Positions 45,042-54,513 of a DNA stretch of 64,000 nt are shown one piece after another. Positions within the stretch are counted from its first letter, which is position 1. Each line of letters opens with the position of its first letter. Below the pieces are notes generated by a model. It did not search any database. It worked only from the letters and a program-made list of their open reading frames with translations, and was not told the DNA's origin. Location of the stretch: the NCBI RefSeq assembly GCF_000756775.1, contig NZ_CCSF01000001.1, forward strand, positions 3,410,001-3,474,000, given 5' to 3'. This DNA comes from Pseudomonas saudiphocaensis (lineage in GTDB: Bacteria > Pseudomonadota > Gammaproteobacteria > Pseudomonadales > Pseudomonadaceae). A program made the position numbers and the translations under genes.

Positions 45042-46586
45042 ATGAGCAGCAACGATCGCGTCATCATTTTCGACACCACCCTGCGCGATGGCGAGCAAAG
45101 CCCTGGCGCCTCCATGACCGGCGAAGAGAAGCTGCGCATCGCCCGCGCGCTGGAGCGGCTGAAGGTGGACGTGATCGAAGCCGGCTTCGCCATCGCCAGC
45201 CCCGGTGATTTCGCCGGCGTAAAACTGGTCGCTGACAATATCAAGGACAGCACCGTGTGCAGCCTGGCGCGTGCAGTTGACGCCGATATCGAGCGCGCCG
45301 CCGAAGCCCTGGCCTATGCCAACTCCGGGCGCATCCACACCTTTATCGCCACCAGCCCGATCCATATGCAATACAAGCTGCGCATGCAGCCGGAGCAGGT
45401 GATCGAGCAGGCCGTGCGCGCGGTGAAAAAGGCACGCAGCCTGTGCGCCGATGTTGAGTTCTCCTGCGAGGACGCCGGGCGCTCGGAGATCGATTTCCTC
45501 TGCCGCATCATCGAGGCGGCTATCGATGCCGGTGCGCGCACCATCAATATCCCGGACACCGTCGGCTACGCGATTCCGCACCAGTACGCCGATACCATCC
45601 GCCAGCTGCTGGAGCGCATTCCCAACGCCGACAAGGCGGTGTTCTCCGTGCATTGCCACAACGATCTGGGCCTGGCTGTGGCCAACTCCCTGGCCGCCGT
45701 AGTGGCTGGTGCGCGCCAGGTCGAGTGCACCATAAACGGCCTCGGTGAGCGGGCCGGCAACGCCGCGCTGGAAGAAATCGTCATGGCGATCAAGACCCGC
45801 CAGGACCTGCTCGGCGTGCACACCCGCATTGAAACCGAACACATCCTCGCCGCTTCGCGCCTGGTATCCGGCATCACCGGCTTCCCGGTGCAGCCGAACA
45901 AGGCCATCGTCGGCGCCAACGCCTTTGCCCACGAGTCGGGCATCCACCAGGACGGCGTGCTCAAGCATCGCGAAACCTACGAGATTATGTCCGCGCAGTC
46001 GGTTGGCTGGCACGCCAACAAGATGGTCATGGGCAAGCACTCCGGTCGCGCCGCCTTCCGCTCGCGTCTGGAAGAGCTGGGCATCGTTCTGGAAGGCGAG
46101 GAACTCAACGCAGCCTTCGCCCGTTTCAAGGAGCTGGCAGACAAGAAGCACGAGATCTTCGATGAAGACCTGCAGGCTCTGGTCTCAGATACCCTGGCCG
46201 AGGAAGCCCCCGAGCATTACAAGCTGGTCAGCCTGGAAGTGGCGAGCAAGACCGGCACCACGCCAGAAGCCAGGCTGGTGCTGAGCATCGATGGTGCCCA
46301 GCGTGACGCCGCTGCCCAGGGTTCCGGCCCGGTGGATGCGACCTTCAAGGCCATCGAAGCCATCGCCGCGTCCGATGCCACCCTGCAGCTTTATTCAGTC
46401 AACGCCATCACCCAGGGCACCGACTCCCAGGGCGAAGTGACCGTGCGCCTCGAGAAAGGTGGGCGCATCGTCAACGGTAATGGCGCCGACACCGATATCG
46501 TCGTCGCCTCGGCCAAGGCCTATCTCAATGCGCTGAACCTGATGCAGGTAGGCGCCAAGGCGCATCCGCAGGTGGAGGGAGTTTGA
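45042..46586 (+). CDS. leuA: 2-isopropylmalate synthase LeuA (514-residue type)
   Basis: LeuA condenses 2-oxoisovalerate with acetyl-CoA, the first leucine step. The protein has 514 residues. The DRE-TIM barrel has [16 protein letters not shown] at the start, the metal HxH in [10 protein letters not shown], and [16 protein letters not shown]-terminal regulatory LeuA dimer domain (about 390-510) is present. This short E. coli-like form differs from the roughly 560-residue form found as the main enzyme in many pseudomonads. The ATG has GAGGAAA ahead. The stop overlaps the TTG start of holD. Confidence 0.94.
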   Translation: MSSNDRVIIFDTTLRDGEQSPGASMTGEEKLRIARALERLKVDVIEAGFAIASPGDFAGVKLVADNIKDSTVCSLARAVDADIERAAEALAYANSGRIHTFIATSPIHMQYKLRMQPEQVIEQAVRAVKKARSLCADVEFSCEDAGRSEIDFLCRIIEAAIDAGARTINIPDTVGYAIPHQYADTIRQLLERIPNADKAVFSVHCHNDLGLAVANSLAAVVAGARQVECTINGLGERAGNAALEEIVMAIKTRQDLLGVHTRIETEHILAASRLVSGITGFPVQPNKAIVGANAFAHESGIHQDGVLKHRETYEIMSAQSVGWHANKMVMGKHSGRAAFRSRLEELGIVLEGEELNAAFARFKELADKKHEIFDEDLQALVSDTLAEEAPEHYKLVSLEVASKTGTTPEARLVLSIDGAQRDAAAQGSGPVDATFKAIEAIAASDATLQLYSVNAITQGTDSQGEVTVRLEKGGRIVNGNGADTDIVVASAKAYLNALNLMQVGAKAHPQVEGV

Positions 46587-47380
46587 TCAGCGAAATCCGG
46601 CGTCGCAGCTATCTCGACGCCATGCAGATTGTCAGCTGGCTGCCGCGTACCGAGTTGCCTTTTGCGGCGCCTTCGCGGCTGGAGCTGCTGCTGCCTGAAA
46701 CCGAGCCGGAACCGTCTCGCCCAGAGATGGAAGCGGTTGAGGTTGCCAAACCTGTACAGGCCGAAGCTCCTGTTGCAGCGCCCGTAGTACGAGCCGAGGT
46801 GCCGCGTCCGCGTATTGCCATGCCGGAGCCGAAAAAGCCTGAGCCGGCGCCGGTTGTTGAGGAAAGCACCCCCGCGAAAGCCAGGCCCGTCGCGCCGCCG
46901 CCACGCTTCGCGCTGCAGCTGCTACGTGCCGGCAGCGTGTTGCTATTGGTCGAGCTGCCCACGGGTGAGCCTTTCCAGAGCCGCGATCCGGCCTACATTC
47001 TGCTCAAGGATCTGCTGCGCGCCGCGCGCCTGCCGGACAAGCCGCAGCAGGTCGGTGACGGCGAGCCGATCCGCTGGCCGCTGCTCAGCGGCGGCAATCT
47101 GGAGCAGGGTGCCGAGGCTGCGCGTGATTATGTGCAGGGCGTTCTGGCTGCCGAGCTGGAAGAGATGGGCTGCGACTGCATCTGGCTGATCGGCCTGCCG
47201 GCGCTGCAGTATGCCGGCGAGGTGGAAGAGGATGCCTGCTACCGAGAGCTGGCCATCGACGGGATCGGCCATGCCCTGGCCATCCCCGGTCTGGAATATC
47301 TGATGGAGCAGCCGACCGCCAAGGCCGAGCTGTGGAAGGCCCTGCGCCGCAGCATGTCACGCTGGAATATTGGCTTATGA
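46583..47380 (+). CDS. holD: Probable DNA polymerase III psi subunit (HolD-like, enlarged)
   Basis: The protein has 265 residues, about twice E. coli psi (137). The N-terminus [17 protein letters not shown] resembles the chi-binding start of E. coli psi (RRDWQLQQLGITQW). The C-terminus [13 protein letters not shown] matches the E. coli NPTARAALWQQI. A Pro/Glu/Ala-rich linker (about 35-115) accounts for the extra length. The gene directly precedes rimI, as holD does in E. coli. Published work reports an enlarged psi in Pseudomonas. The start is TTG behind GGAGGG, overlapping the leuA stop. Automatic pipelines may call it TonB-like because of the proline-rich part. Confidence 0.78.
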   Translation: MISEIRRRSYLDAMQIVSWLPRTELPFAAPSRLELLLPETEPEPSRPEMEAVEVAKPVQAEAPVAAPVVRAEVPRPRIAMPEPKKPEPAPVVEESTPAKARPVAPPPRFALQLLRAGSVLLLVELPTGEPFQSRDPAYILLKDLLRAARLPDKPQQVGDGEPIRWPLLSGGNLEQGAEAARDYVQGVLAAELEEMGCDCIWLIGLPALQYAGEVEEDACYRELAIDGIGHALAIPGLEYLMEQPTAKAELWKALRRSMSRWNIGL

Positions 47381-47841
47381 GTGAAGACGTCAGCTTCCGC
47401 CGGATGACGGCGGCGGATCTCGATAACGTGTTGAAGATCGAATACGCCGCCTTTAGCCATCCCTGGACGCGCGGCACCTATACCGACGCCCTGTCTGCCT
47501 ATGAGTGCTGGGTGATGTTCGAGGGCGAGCAACAGGTCGGCCACGGGGTGATCAACGTCATCATCGATGAGGCGCACCTGCTCAATATCACCGTCAAGCC
47601 GCAGAGCCAGGGTCGCGGGCTGGGCCTGCGTCTGCTGGAACACTTGATGGCGCGCGCCTACGAGCGCGGCGGGCGCGAGTGTTTCCTTGAAGTCCGCGCC
47701 AGCAACGGCTCGGCCTATCGCCTATACGAGCGCTACGGCTTCAATGAAATCGGCAGGCGCCGGGATTATTACCCGGCAGCCGATGGTCGCGAGGATGCGT
47801 TGGTGATGGCCTGCACCCTACTGGATGAATCGGACAGCTAA
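47377..47841 (+). CDS. rimI: Ribosomal protein S18-alanine N-acetyltransferase RimI
   Basis: RimI acetylates the N-terminus of ribosomal protein S18. The protein has 154 residues in the GNAT fold with the acetyl-CoA loop QSQGRGLGLRLLEHL and FLEVRASNGSAYRLYERYGF, typical of RimI. The ATG overlaps the holD stop (ATGA). A longer open frame upstream lies within holD. Confidence 0.94.
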   Translation: MSEDVSFRRMTAADLDNVLKIEYAAFSHPWTRGTYTDALSAYECWVMFEGEQQVGHGVINVIIDEAHLLNITVKPQSQGRGLGLRLLEHLMARAYERGGRECFLEVRASNGSAYRLYERYGFNEIGRRRDYYPAADGREDALVMACTLLDESDS

Positions 47842-47873
47842 TCCCGCTTTCGGCTAAATCCAGCCTACTCCCT

Positions 47874-47900
47874 CTGTGGGAGCGGGCCATGCCCGCGAAG
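47874..47900. repeat. REP-type palindromic repeat GCGGGC-CAT-GCCCGC
   Basis: TGTGGGAGCGGGCCATGCCC, then GCGAAG, the well-known Pseudomonas REP motif, in the gap between convergent rimI and the acidic-protein gene. Confidence 0.75.
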
Positions 47901-47966
47901 CTTTCGGCAGCCCTCAAAACGCTCGCGAATAAATTCGCCCATTGGTAGGCCCTATCTCCAGCCTGC

Positions 47967-48530
47967 TTAGGTCCCGGCCGGCTTGTCCCTTCCCGAATCC
48001 AGCGGTGCATCGCCCTCCAGTTCATCGTCAGAGAGAATGTCCGGATTTTCTTCCAGCAGGCTCTCGTCTTCCTGCAGCACTGCCGTGCCGCCGCTGACTC
48101 CGGTGTCCGGCTCGCCATCGGCTGGGCCGTCCCAGGGCTTTCCATCAAGGGGATGGCGGCGCGCCAACTCGGCTTCGTCCAGGCCCACATCGGCCCCGAT
48201 TTCGTGCCCGGATACCACGCTCAAGTCCTGATCGGCAGGGCCGCCTTGGCCACGCTCGCGTGGCGAGCGGGCGCCGTCATCTGGGATCAGCGTCTCCGGA
48301 GCCATGTCATCCATGGTGGTATCGCCGTCGGGCACTTCGCCAGCGGTCATGCCCGCTTCAGCGACACGCTCCGGCGTGAATTCATTGTCCAATTGCTCCT
48401 GCGGTACCTCGTCACCGATGCGGCCCTTGCGCTCGTCCCGGCGCTGGTCGAAATCGAGCTGCTCCATAGAGCCCAAGCGGTCTTCGGTGTCGTCGATTTC
48501 CGTGGGCGTATAGGGCTTCTGATCGTTCAT
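47967..48530 (-). CDS. Acidic, probably disordered protein of unknown function
   Basis: The protein has 187 residues, very rich in Asp, Glu, Gly and Pro, with no hydrophobic core, membrane segment or cysteine. It reads MNDQKPYTPTEIDDTEDRLG near the start and LLEENPDILSDDELEGDAPL near the end. Homologues in Pseudomonas are sometimes called HPr-related or serine kinase proteins without evidence. A strong GGAGG lies ahead. It is divergent from otsBA, which makes an osmotic-stress role plausible, but this is context only. Confidence 0.75.
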   Translation of the reverse strand: MNDQKPYTPTEIDDTEDRLGSMEQLDFDQRRDERKGRIGDEVPQEQLDNEFTPERVAEAGMTAGEVPDGDTTMDDMAPETLIPDDGARSPRERGQGGPADQDLSVVSGHEIGADVGLDEAELARRHPLDGKPWDGPADGEPDTGVSGGTAVLQEDESLLEENPDILSDDELEGDAPLDSGRDKPAGT

Positions 48531-48615
48531 GACAACCTCCTGCGTAAATGCGCGGTCTTGCAGGTTGTGACTGGAGCGCCGGGTGAAGATTCCGCCTGGC
48601 CGCCGGCTGGTAAAG

Positions 48616-48633
48616 CTTGTGGCACGACAAGCG
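48616..48633. promoter_or_regulatory. Inverted repeat between the acidic-protein gene and otsB
   Basis: GCTTGT-N6-ACAAGC in the 135-base divergent gap, 33 bases before the otsB ATG. It could be an operator for both directions, or an RNA hairpin in the otsB leader. Confidence 0.3.
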
Positions 48634-48665
48634 AACCACCTTGGTCAATCGGCAGTCTAGGAAAC

Positions 48666-49460
48666 ATGGACAAACCAATTGATCGACTCGCAACAGACGT
48701 TCGGCGCTGTGCCTACTTCTTCGATCTGGATGGAACGCTGGCGCAAATACAGCCCAGCCCCGAACTTGTATTCATTCCTGCCCCTGCTCAGGAGGCGTTG
48801 CAGCAGCTGCACGCCGCCGATGTCCCCGTGGCACTGGTTTCGGGCCGGCCGCTGGAACAGATCGATGCGCTGATTGCGCCGCTGCAGTTACCGGCCGCCG
48901 GGATTCACGGCGCGGAGCGCCGCGGCGCCGATGGGCAGGTGCGGCGGCTGGCGCTGGATAGCCGCGTGTTCGCCGAAATCCAACAGGAGCTGGCCCAGGC
49001 ATGCGCCGAGCATCCGGGCCTGCGCTTTGAAAACAAGGGCATCGCCTTTGCCCTGCATTTCCGCCAGGTACCTGTGTTGGAAGAGACGGCGCGAACCCTT
49101 GCCGAAGCCTTTGCCGAGCGTTACCGCGAGGTGCTGGTGCTGCAGCCAGGCAAGTGCGTGTTCGAACTCAAACCGCGCGGCGCCAGCAAGGGCGAGGTGA
49201 TTCGCACCTTCATGCAGGAAGCGCCCTTTGTAGGACGAGTGCCGGTGTTCCTTGGCGACGACAGGACCGACGAGGCCGGTTTTGAGGTGGTCAACCAGTT
49301 GGGCGGGCTGAGCATCAAGGTAGGCGAGGGGCCGACGCAGGCGACACTGCGCCTGGCTTCGGTGGACGCCGTAGGTGCCTGGCTTGGCCGCCTGCTCGAA
49401 GGAATCGGCGTCAGGCCGGAAGACAACGATAAATCAGACCGAAGCGAGTGCGCCCCATGA
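48666..49460 (+). CDS. otsB: Trehalose-6-phosphate phosphatase
   Basis: OtsB removes phosphate from trehalose 6-phosphate. The protein has 264 residues, HAD type, with D20/D22 in FFDLDGTLA, VSGRPLEQI and the cap-to-core FLGDDRTDEAGF near the C-terminus. The ATG with AGGAAAC ahead is chosen; a much longer open frame upstream runs antisense through the acidic-protein gene. otsA overlaps its stop (ATGA). Confidence 0.95.
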   Translation: MDKPIDRLATDVRRCAYFFDLDGTLAQIQPSPELVFIPAPAQEALQQLHAADVPVALVSGRPLEQIDALIAPLQLPAAGIHGAERRGADGQVRRLALDSRVFAEIQQELAQACAEHPGLRFENKGIAFALHFRQVPVLEETARTLAEAFAERYREVLVLQPGKCVFELKPRGASKGEVIRTFMQEAPFVGRVPVFLGDDRTDEAGFEVVNQLGGLSIKVGEGPTQATLRLASVDAVGAWLGRLLEGIGVRPEDNDKSDRSECAP

Positions 49461-50866
49461 GCCGATTGATAGTGGTTTCCAACCGAGTGGCACCGATCAA
49501 GCCGGGCAAGGTCGCAGCCGGCGGGCTTGCGGTTGGCGTATACGATGCACTGCGCCAGAGCGGCGGCATCTGGTTTGGCTGGAGCGGGGAGGTCAGCAGC
49601 ACGCCGCAGACCAACACCGAAACCGTCGGCGAAATCACCTATGTCACCATGGGCCTGACTCGGCAGGATTATGACCAGTATTACCGCGGCTTCTCCAACG
49701 CCACGCTCTGGCCGATCTTCCACTACCGCATCGACCTGGCGCGCTACAATCGCCAGGAATACGATGGCTACCGACGCGTCAACGGCATGCTTGCGGCACA
49801 GCTCAAGCCGCTGCTCAAGCCCGACGACATCATCTGGGTTCATGACTACCATCTGATCCCATTTGCCGAAGAATGCCGGCGGCTGGGCATCCGCAATCGC
49901 ATCGGCTTTTTCCTCCATATTCCGTTTCCACCGCCGGAAATTCTCACCGTCATTCCACCGCACAATGACCTGCTGAAAACCCTTTGCTTTTACGATCTCA
50001 TCGGCTTCCAGACCGAAACCGATCGCCTGGCCTTTCAGGACTATATGACCCGCGAAGTACGCGGCATCCTCGAAAAAGACGGCAGCCTGACGGCTTACGG
50101 GCAGAATTTCCGTGCCGGGGTTTACCCCATCGGCGTGGTGCCGGATGAAATCCAGGAGCTGGCCGAATCATCCCAGCGCCGCCGCCGGCCCATGCGACGG
50201 ATCACCGATGTCGAGCGCAAGAAGATCATCAGCGTGGACCGGCTGGATTATTCCAAGGGCCTGGTGGAGCGCTTCAAGGCCTATGAGGCGCTGTTCGACC
50301 GCTTCCCCGAGCATCGTCGGGGGGTCGAATTCATTCAGATCGCGCCCACGTCGCGTTCCGACGTCAAGACCTATCAGCACATCCGCCAGCAGCTGGAGAG
50401 CGAGGCAGGGCATATCAACGGACGGCTTTCCGATCTCGACTGGACGCCCCTGCATTACCTCAACAAGAGCCATGATCGGCGCGTGCTGACGGGGCTGTTT
50501 CGCGACGCCGATATTGGCTTTGTCACACCTCTGCGTGACGGCATGAACCTCGTCGCCAAGGAATATGTGGCCTCGCAGGACCCGGACGACCCCGGCGTGC
50601 TGGTGCTGTCGCGCTTTGCCGGCGCCGCCCACGAGCTGACCTCGGCTCTGATCGTCAACCCCTATGACTGCATCGGCATGGCTGAAGCTCTCGACCGCGC
50701 CCTGCGCATGCCGCTGGCGGAGCGCCGGGACCGCTACGAGCACATGATGAGCATCATCCGCAGCGCCGACCTCGATGCTTGGCGTGATACGTTCCTGCGT
50801 GATCTGCGGGCGTTTTCTTCCCGGCCCAAGGCGCAGGTGCAAGCGAGCCCGCTGTTCAGTGTGTGA
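49457..50866 (+). CDS. otsA: Trehalose-6-phosphate synthase
   Basis: OtsA joins UDP-glucose and glucose 6-phosphate (GT20 family). The protein has 469 residues with VVSNRVAP at the N-terminus, [46 protein letters not shown] and [14 protein letters not shown], the standard OtsA blocks. With OtsB it makes trehalose as an osmo- and desiccation protectant. The pair is translationally coupled, phosphatase first. Confidence 0.97.
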   Translation: MSRLIVVSNRVAPIKPGKVAAGGLAVGVYDALRQSGGIWFGWSGEVSSTPQTNTETVGEITYVTMGLTRQDYDQYYRGFSNATLWPIFHYRIDLARYNRQEYDGYRRVNGMLAAQLKPLLKPDDIIWVHDYHLIPFAEECRRLGIRNRIGFFLHIPFPPPEILTVIPPHNDLLKTLCFYDLIGFQTETDRLAFQDYMTREVRGILEKDGSLTAYGQNFRAGVYPIGVVPDEIQELAESSQRRRRPMRRITDVERKKIISVDRLDYSKGLVERFKAYEALFDRFPEHRRGVEFIQIAPTSRSDVKTYQHIRQQLESEAGHINGRLSDLDWTPLHYLNKSHDRRVLTGLFRDADIGFVTPLRDGMNLVAKEYVASQDPDDPGVLVLSRFAGAAHELTSALIVNPYDCIGMAEALDRALRMPLAERRDRYEHMMSIIRSADLDAWRDTFLRDLRAFSSRPKAQVQASPLFSV

Positions 50867-50942
50867 CGCAACACTCCGCGTGCTTGTCAAACCGCCGACC
50901 GGTTCGTAACGTGCGTGTCGGAATGAAAAAGCAGAGCAGCCA

Positions 50943-51590
50943 ATGAGCGACGATCTTCAACAGTTAATCGAAAACAACGCGCGCTGGGCCGAGGCCATCC
51001 TCCAAGAAGACCCGAACTTCTTCAGCAAGCTGGCCAAGCAGCAGGAGCCCGAGTATCTCTGGATCGGCTGCTCCGATGCCCGCGTGCCGGCCAACGAGAT
51101 CGTGGGCATGCTGCCCGGCGACCTGTTCGTCCACCGTAACGTCGCCAACGTGGTGCTGCACACCGACCTCAACTGCCTGTCGGTGATCCAGTACGCCGTC
51201 GATGTCCTCAAGGTCAAACACATTCTGGTCACCGGCCACTACGGTTGCGGCGGCGTGCGTGCAGCGATGCGTGACGACCAGCTGGGCCTGATTGACGGCT
51301 GGCTGCGCACCATTCGCGACCTGTACTACGAATACCGCGACCACGTCGCCAGTTTCCCTAGCGAAGAGGCCCAGCTCGACCGCATGTGCGAGCTCAACGT
51401 CATCCAGCAGGTCGCCAACGTCAGCCACACCGCCATTGTCCAGAACGCCTGGCACCGCGGGCAGCCGCTGTCGATTCATGGCTGCATCTACGGCATCAAG
51501 GACGGTATCTGGAAGGACCTTAACGTCACCATCAGTGGCCCCGAACAGCTGCCGCCGCAGTATCGCCTGCGTCCGCGTCGTCCAGAGTGA
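50943..51590 (+). CDS. can: Beta-class carbonic anhydrase
   Basis: The protein has 215 residues. Zinc ligands and catalytic dyad are C43, D45 and R47 in IGCSDARVPA, and H99 and C102 in VTGHYGCGG. It interconverts CO2 and bicarbonate in the cytoplasm. The DMT transporter gene starts within its stop codon, so they are coupled. It is a second carbonic anhydrase-like gene in the window besides the gamma-class one. Confidence 0.96.
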   Translation: MSDDLQQLIENNARWAEAILQEDPNFFSKLAKQQEPEYLWIGCSDARVPANEIVGMLPGDLFVHRNVANVVLHTDLNCLSVIQYAVDVLKVKHILVTGHYGCGGVRAAMRDDQLGLIDGWLRTIRDLYYEYRDHVASFPSEEAQLDRMCELNVIQQVANVSHTAIVQNAWHRGQPLSIHGCIYGIKDGIWKDLNVTISGPEQLPPQYRLRPRRPE

Positions 51591-52501
51591 TGCCTGATTC
51601 CCGAAAGTGGGCCTTCGCCGGCCTGCTGCTCGCCGTGCTTCTGTGGAGTGGCAACGCCCTGGTGGCGCGCGCCTTTCATGAAGATATTCCGCCGCTGAGC
51701 CTGTCGTTCTGGCGTTGGACGTTGGCTACCAGCCTGTTGCTGCCCTTCGTTGCGCGCTCGATCTGGCAGCATCGCCAGACCCTGCGCGCGGCCGGCTGGC
51801 GACTGCCCATCGTCGCCGCGCTGGGGATCGCCAGCTATAACACGCTGCTGTATTCCGCTGCGCAAAGCACCGAAGCCATCAACCTCACGCTGCTCAACAC
51901 CTGCCTGCCGTTATTCGCCTTTATCGGAGGGGGGCTGTTGCTGGGCGAGTGGCCGGCCCGAAGCGCCTGGTTCGGCATGGCGATTGCCGCGGCCGGCCTG
52001 CTCTACCTGATCAGTAGGGGCAGCTGGGAGGTCTTTATCAGCCTGTCGTTCCAGAAGGGCGACCTGCTGATGCTCGCTGCGGTGCTGGCCTGGACGCTCT
52101 ACACCCTGCTGCTGCGGCGCTGGGCGAAGTTCCTGGTCATGCCGGCGCTGACCCTGCTCGGTGTGCTGATGATGATCGGCCTGCCGCTGATCACGCCGTT
52201 CTACCTCTACGAATTCAGCCAGGTCGGCGGTTTTGCACCCACTCCCAGCAACCTCGCTGCCGTTGCCTATACCGCCGTCTTCGCCTCACTGGTGGCGTAT
52301 CTCGCCTGGAACCACGGCGTGCGCATTGTCGGCGCAGCGAAGGCGAGCATAACCACCTACCTGATGCCGGTCTTTACCGCCATCATCGGCTGGCTGGTGC
52401 TGGGCGAAGCACTGCAGGTCTTCCACTGGATTGGTGGCGGGCTGATATTCGCCGGACTGTTGCTGGCGACCCGCAGCAGCGTGCAAAACACGGCACGCTA
52501 A
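51590..52501 (+). CDS. DMT-superfamily (EamA) inner-membrane transporter
   Basis: The protein has 303 residues with ten hydrophobic segments in two EamA repeats: LLWSGNALVARAFHEDIPPL and later LAWTLYTLLLRRWAKFL. The family exports amino acids or other small metabolites; substrate not readable. The ATG shares one base with the stop of can (TGATG), suggesting co-translation. Confidence 0.88.
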   Translation: MPDSRKWAFAGLLLAVLLWSGNALVARAFHEDIPPLSLSFWRWTLATSLLLPFVARSIWQHRQTLRAAGWRLPIVAALGIASYNTLLYSAAQSTEAINLTLLNTCLPLFAFIGGGLLLGEWPARSAWFGMAIAAAGLLYLISRGSWEVFISLSFQKGDLLMLAAVLAWTLYTLLLRRWAKFLVMPALTLLGVLMMIGLPLITPFYLYEFSQVGGFAPTPSNLAAVAYTAVFASLVAYLAWNHGVRIVGAAKASITTYLMPVFTAIIGWLVLGEALQVFHWIGGGLIFAGLLLATRSSVQNTAR

Positions 52502-52524
52502 AGCGGGCGAGAGGGGATATGGAA

Positions 52525-52548
52525 CCGTGCAGGCTGGGGGCTGCACGG
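52525..52548. terminator. Hairpin between the DMT transporter and ABM genes
   Basis: CCGTGCAG pairs perfectly with CTGCACGG around an eight-base loop, between convergent stops. No T run, so a bidirectional structure of moderate strength. Confidence 0.45.
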
Positions 52549-52575
52549 AATGGCTGACGCAGCGCTGCAGATGAT

Positions 52576-52878
52576 TCAGCGCTTGTTATTGCCGCAGACC
52601 ATATGGCCTTTCATGACCTCCTGTTTGACGATGCACTCGGCCAGCAGCGGGCGGCTCTGCAGATAGTGCTCGGTGGTTTTGTGATGCGCTAAGGCCGCTT
52701 CGTCGCGGTACAGCTCATAGAGATAGACCAGATCCGGGTCTGCCACATCCTGAATCACATCGAATACCAGACAATCCGGCTCGTCCTGCACCGAGGCGGC
52801 GGCGTTGATGCGCATGGCTTCCATGAACTTATCGAACGAGCCCGGTGCGAGCTGGGTTTTCAGAATCAGGCAGTACAT
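52576..52878 (-). CDS. Antibiotic-biosynthesis-monooxygenase (ABM) domain protein
   Basis: The protein has 100 residues: MYCLILKTQLAPGSFDKFME, VQDEPDCLVFDVIQDVADP and YRDEAALAHHKTTEHYLQS. This is the ferredoxin-like ABM fold of YgiN-type quinol monooxygenases and LsrG. The ATG has GGAG ahead; 21 upstream codons overlap the divergent VOC promoter region. Substrate unknown. Confidence 0.82.
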   Translation of the reverse strand: MYCLILKTQLAPGSFDKFMEAMRINAAASVQDEPDCLVFDVIQDVADPDLVYLYELYRDEAALAHHKTTEHYLQSRPLLAECIVKQEVMKGHMVCGNNKR

Positions 52879-52934
52879 AAGCGCTCCGTTTTGTTTTAAG
52901 GTGGATCGCCCGATTGTATACAAGGGGAAACAAG

Positions 52935-53339
52935 ATGCCACAGCGTCCCGGTCGCCTTAACGGCCTGCGTCATCTGGCGCTCACCGTGCCGAACCTCGAA
53001 GAATGCGAGCGGTTCTACGTCGATGTGCTCGGCATGGAAGTGCTCAACCGCGCCAGCAAGGACCTCGTCTACCTGACGTGCGGCAACGACAACCTCTCCC
53101 TAGGCCGCGCCTCGGAAAAAAGCAGCGGCGTCCAGGCGATGGACCACTACGGCTTTATCGTCGACAGCATCGAAGAACTCCACGCCTGGTACGAATACCT
53201 CAAAGCCCAGGGCGTCACCATGCTCGACCGCCCCTTCGCCCACCGCGACGGCGCCCACAGCTTCCATGTGCTCGATCCTGCAGGGAATACCGTGCAGCCG
53301 CTCTATCATCCGGCGGTGTCGGGGCAGCGATTTAGCTGA
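52935..53339 (+). CDS. VOC-family (glyoxalase/dioxygenase-like) metalloprotein
   Basis: The protein has 134 residues with the paired beta-alpha-beta modules of the vicinal-oxygen-chelate fold: LRHLALTVPNLEECERFYVD and the metal-ligand histidines in GLRHLAL, MDHYGF and HSFHVLDPAGNTVQP. Members include glyoxalase I-like and fosfomycin-resistance proteins; function here is open. ATG with GGGGAAA ahead. It is divergent from the ABM gene. Confidence 0.85.
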   Translation: MPQRPGRLNGLRHLALTVPNLEECERFYVDVLGMEVLNRASKDLVYLTCGNDNLSLGRASEKSSGVQAMDHYGFIVDSIEELHAWYEYLKAQGVTMLDRPFAHRDGAHSFHVLDPAGNTVQPLYHPAVSGQRFS

Positions 53340-53415
53340 ACTCAGCGTATGCAGGTATGGCATTGGCGTGGGTGGCCATTGGCTCGAAATCGAACGCTAC
53401 CGGTTCGGCATCTAC

Positions 53416-53444
53416 GGAGAGGCATGGATGCCCATGGCCTCTCC
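53416..53444. terminator. Hairpin between convergent VOC and alcohol dehydrogenase genes
   Basis: GGAGAGGC-ATGG pairs with CCATGGCCTCTCC with one bulge. It sits just past the dehydrogenase stop and could end transcription from both sides. Confidence 0.5.
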
Positions 53445-53454
53445 GCTATCGCGG

Positions 53455-54513
53455 TCAGGCGGACTTAAGCGAGGCCATGTCGATGACGAAACGGTACTTC
53501 ACGTCGCTCTTGAGCATGCGCTCGAAGGCTTCGTTGATGTCCTGGATATCGATCATTTCGATGTCCGAGACGATGTCGTGCTCGGCGCAGAAATCGAGCA
53601 TCTCTTGAGTCTCTGCGATACCGCCAATGAGCGAGCCAGCCAGACGGCGACGCTTGAAAATGAGGTTGAAAACGCTTGGCGATGGGTGCGGGGTTTCGGG
53701 CGCGCCCACCAAGGTCATGGTTGCGTCTCGCTTGAGCAGGGATAGAAACGCGTCGAGATCGTGCGGCGCCGCAACGGTATTCAGGATGAAATCGAAGCTG
53801 TTTAGGTGGGCAGCCATCTCCTCCTTGTTTTTCGATACCACGACTTCGCTCGCACCCAGGCGCAGGGCATCTTCCTTTTTACCCGGCGAGGTGGTGAAAA
53901 GCACCACATGGGCGCCCATGGCGCGGGCGATCTTAACGGCCATGTGACCCAGGCCGCCGAGGCCGACCACGCCGACCTTCTGGCCGGGTCCGACCTTCCA
54001 TTCGCGCAGTGGTGAATACGTTGTGATACCCGCGCACAGCAGTGGCGCCACGGCGGCGAGGTCGCCTTCGGCATGAGAAATGCGCAACGCGAACTTCTCA
54101 TTCACCACAATGTGGTCCGAATAACCACCGAACGTGTTTTCACTGCCGCCAAATGCATGGCCGTTGTAGGTCCCGATGAAACCGTTTTCGCAGTATTGCT
54201 CCAAGCCTTCGCCGCAGGACGGGCAGTTCTGGCAGCTATCGATCATACAGCCGACGCCGGCCAGATCGCCGACATTGAAGGCTTTGACCGCGTCGCCTAC
54301 AGCGGTAACGCGTCCGACGATTTCATGGCCTGGGACGGAGGGGTAAAGCGTGTTGTTCCATTCGTTGCGGACCGTATGCAGATCCGAATGGCAGACGCCG
54401 CAATAGAGAATCTCGATTTTGACGTCGTTCAAGCCTACCGCGCGGCGTGTGAATGAATAGGGCGCGAGCGGTGTGTTCGGGTCTAGGGCAGCATAGCCGA
54501 TGGCGTTGTTCAT
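53455..54513 (-). CDS. Zinc-dependent NAD(P) alcohol dehydrogenase (YahK/AdhC-like)
   Basis: The protein has 352 residues. Catalytic zinc ligands are in YCGVCHSDLH (C41) and VPGHEIVG; the structural zinc site is CQNCPSCGEGLEQYC. The nucleotide site is GVVGLGGLGHMAVKIA. This matches the cinnamyl-alcohol-dehydrogenase-type aldehyde reductases, such as E. coli YahK, which prefer NADPH and reduce many aldehydes. The start MNNAIGYAAL fits the family; the extra 26 codons of open frame do not. Confidence 0.9.
   Translation of the reverse strand: MNNAIGYAALDPNTPLAPYSFTRRAVGLNDVKIEILYCGVCHSDLHTVRNEWNNTLYPSVPGHEIVGRVTAVGDAVKAFNVGDLAGVGCMIDSCQNCPSCGEGLEQYCENGFIGTYNGHAFGGSENTFGGYSDHIVVNEKFALRISHAEGDLAAVAPLLCAGITTYSPLREWKVGPGQKVGVVGLGGLGHMAVKIARAMGAHVVLFTTSPGKKEDALRLGASEVVVSKNKEEMAAHLNSFDFILNTVAAPHDLDAFLSLLKRDATMTLVGAPETPHPSPSVFNLIFKRRRLAGSLIGGIAETQEMLDFCAEHDIVSDIEMIDIQDINEAFERMLKSDVKYRFVIDMASLKSA

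Noticed and set aside
46583-47380. TonB-like energy transducer call for the gene before rimI
   Set aside because: It has the proline/glutamate-rich stretch but no N-terminal membrane anchor and no TonB C-terminal domain; its two ends match the psi subunit.
48153-48665. Long N-terminal extension of otsB
   Set aside because: It lies antisense in the acidic-protein gene and lacks homology; the ATG at 48666 has a ribosome site and the family start.
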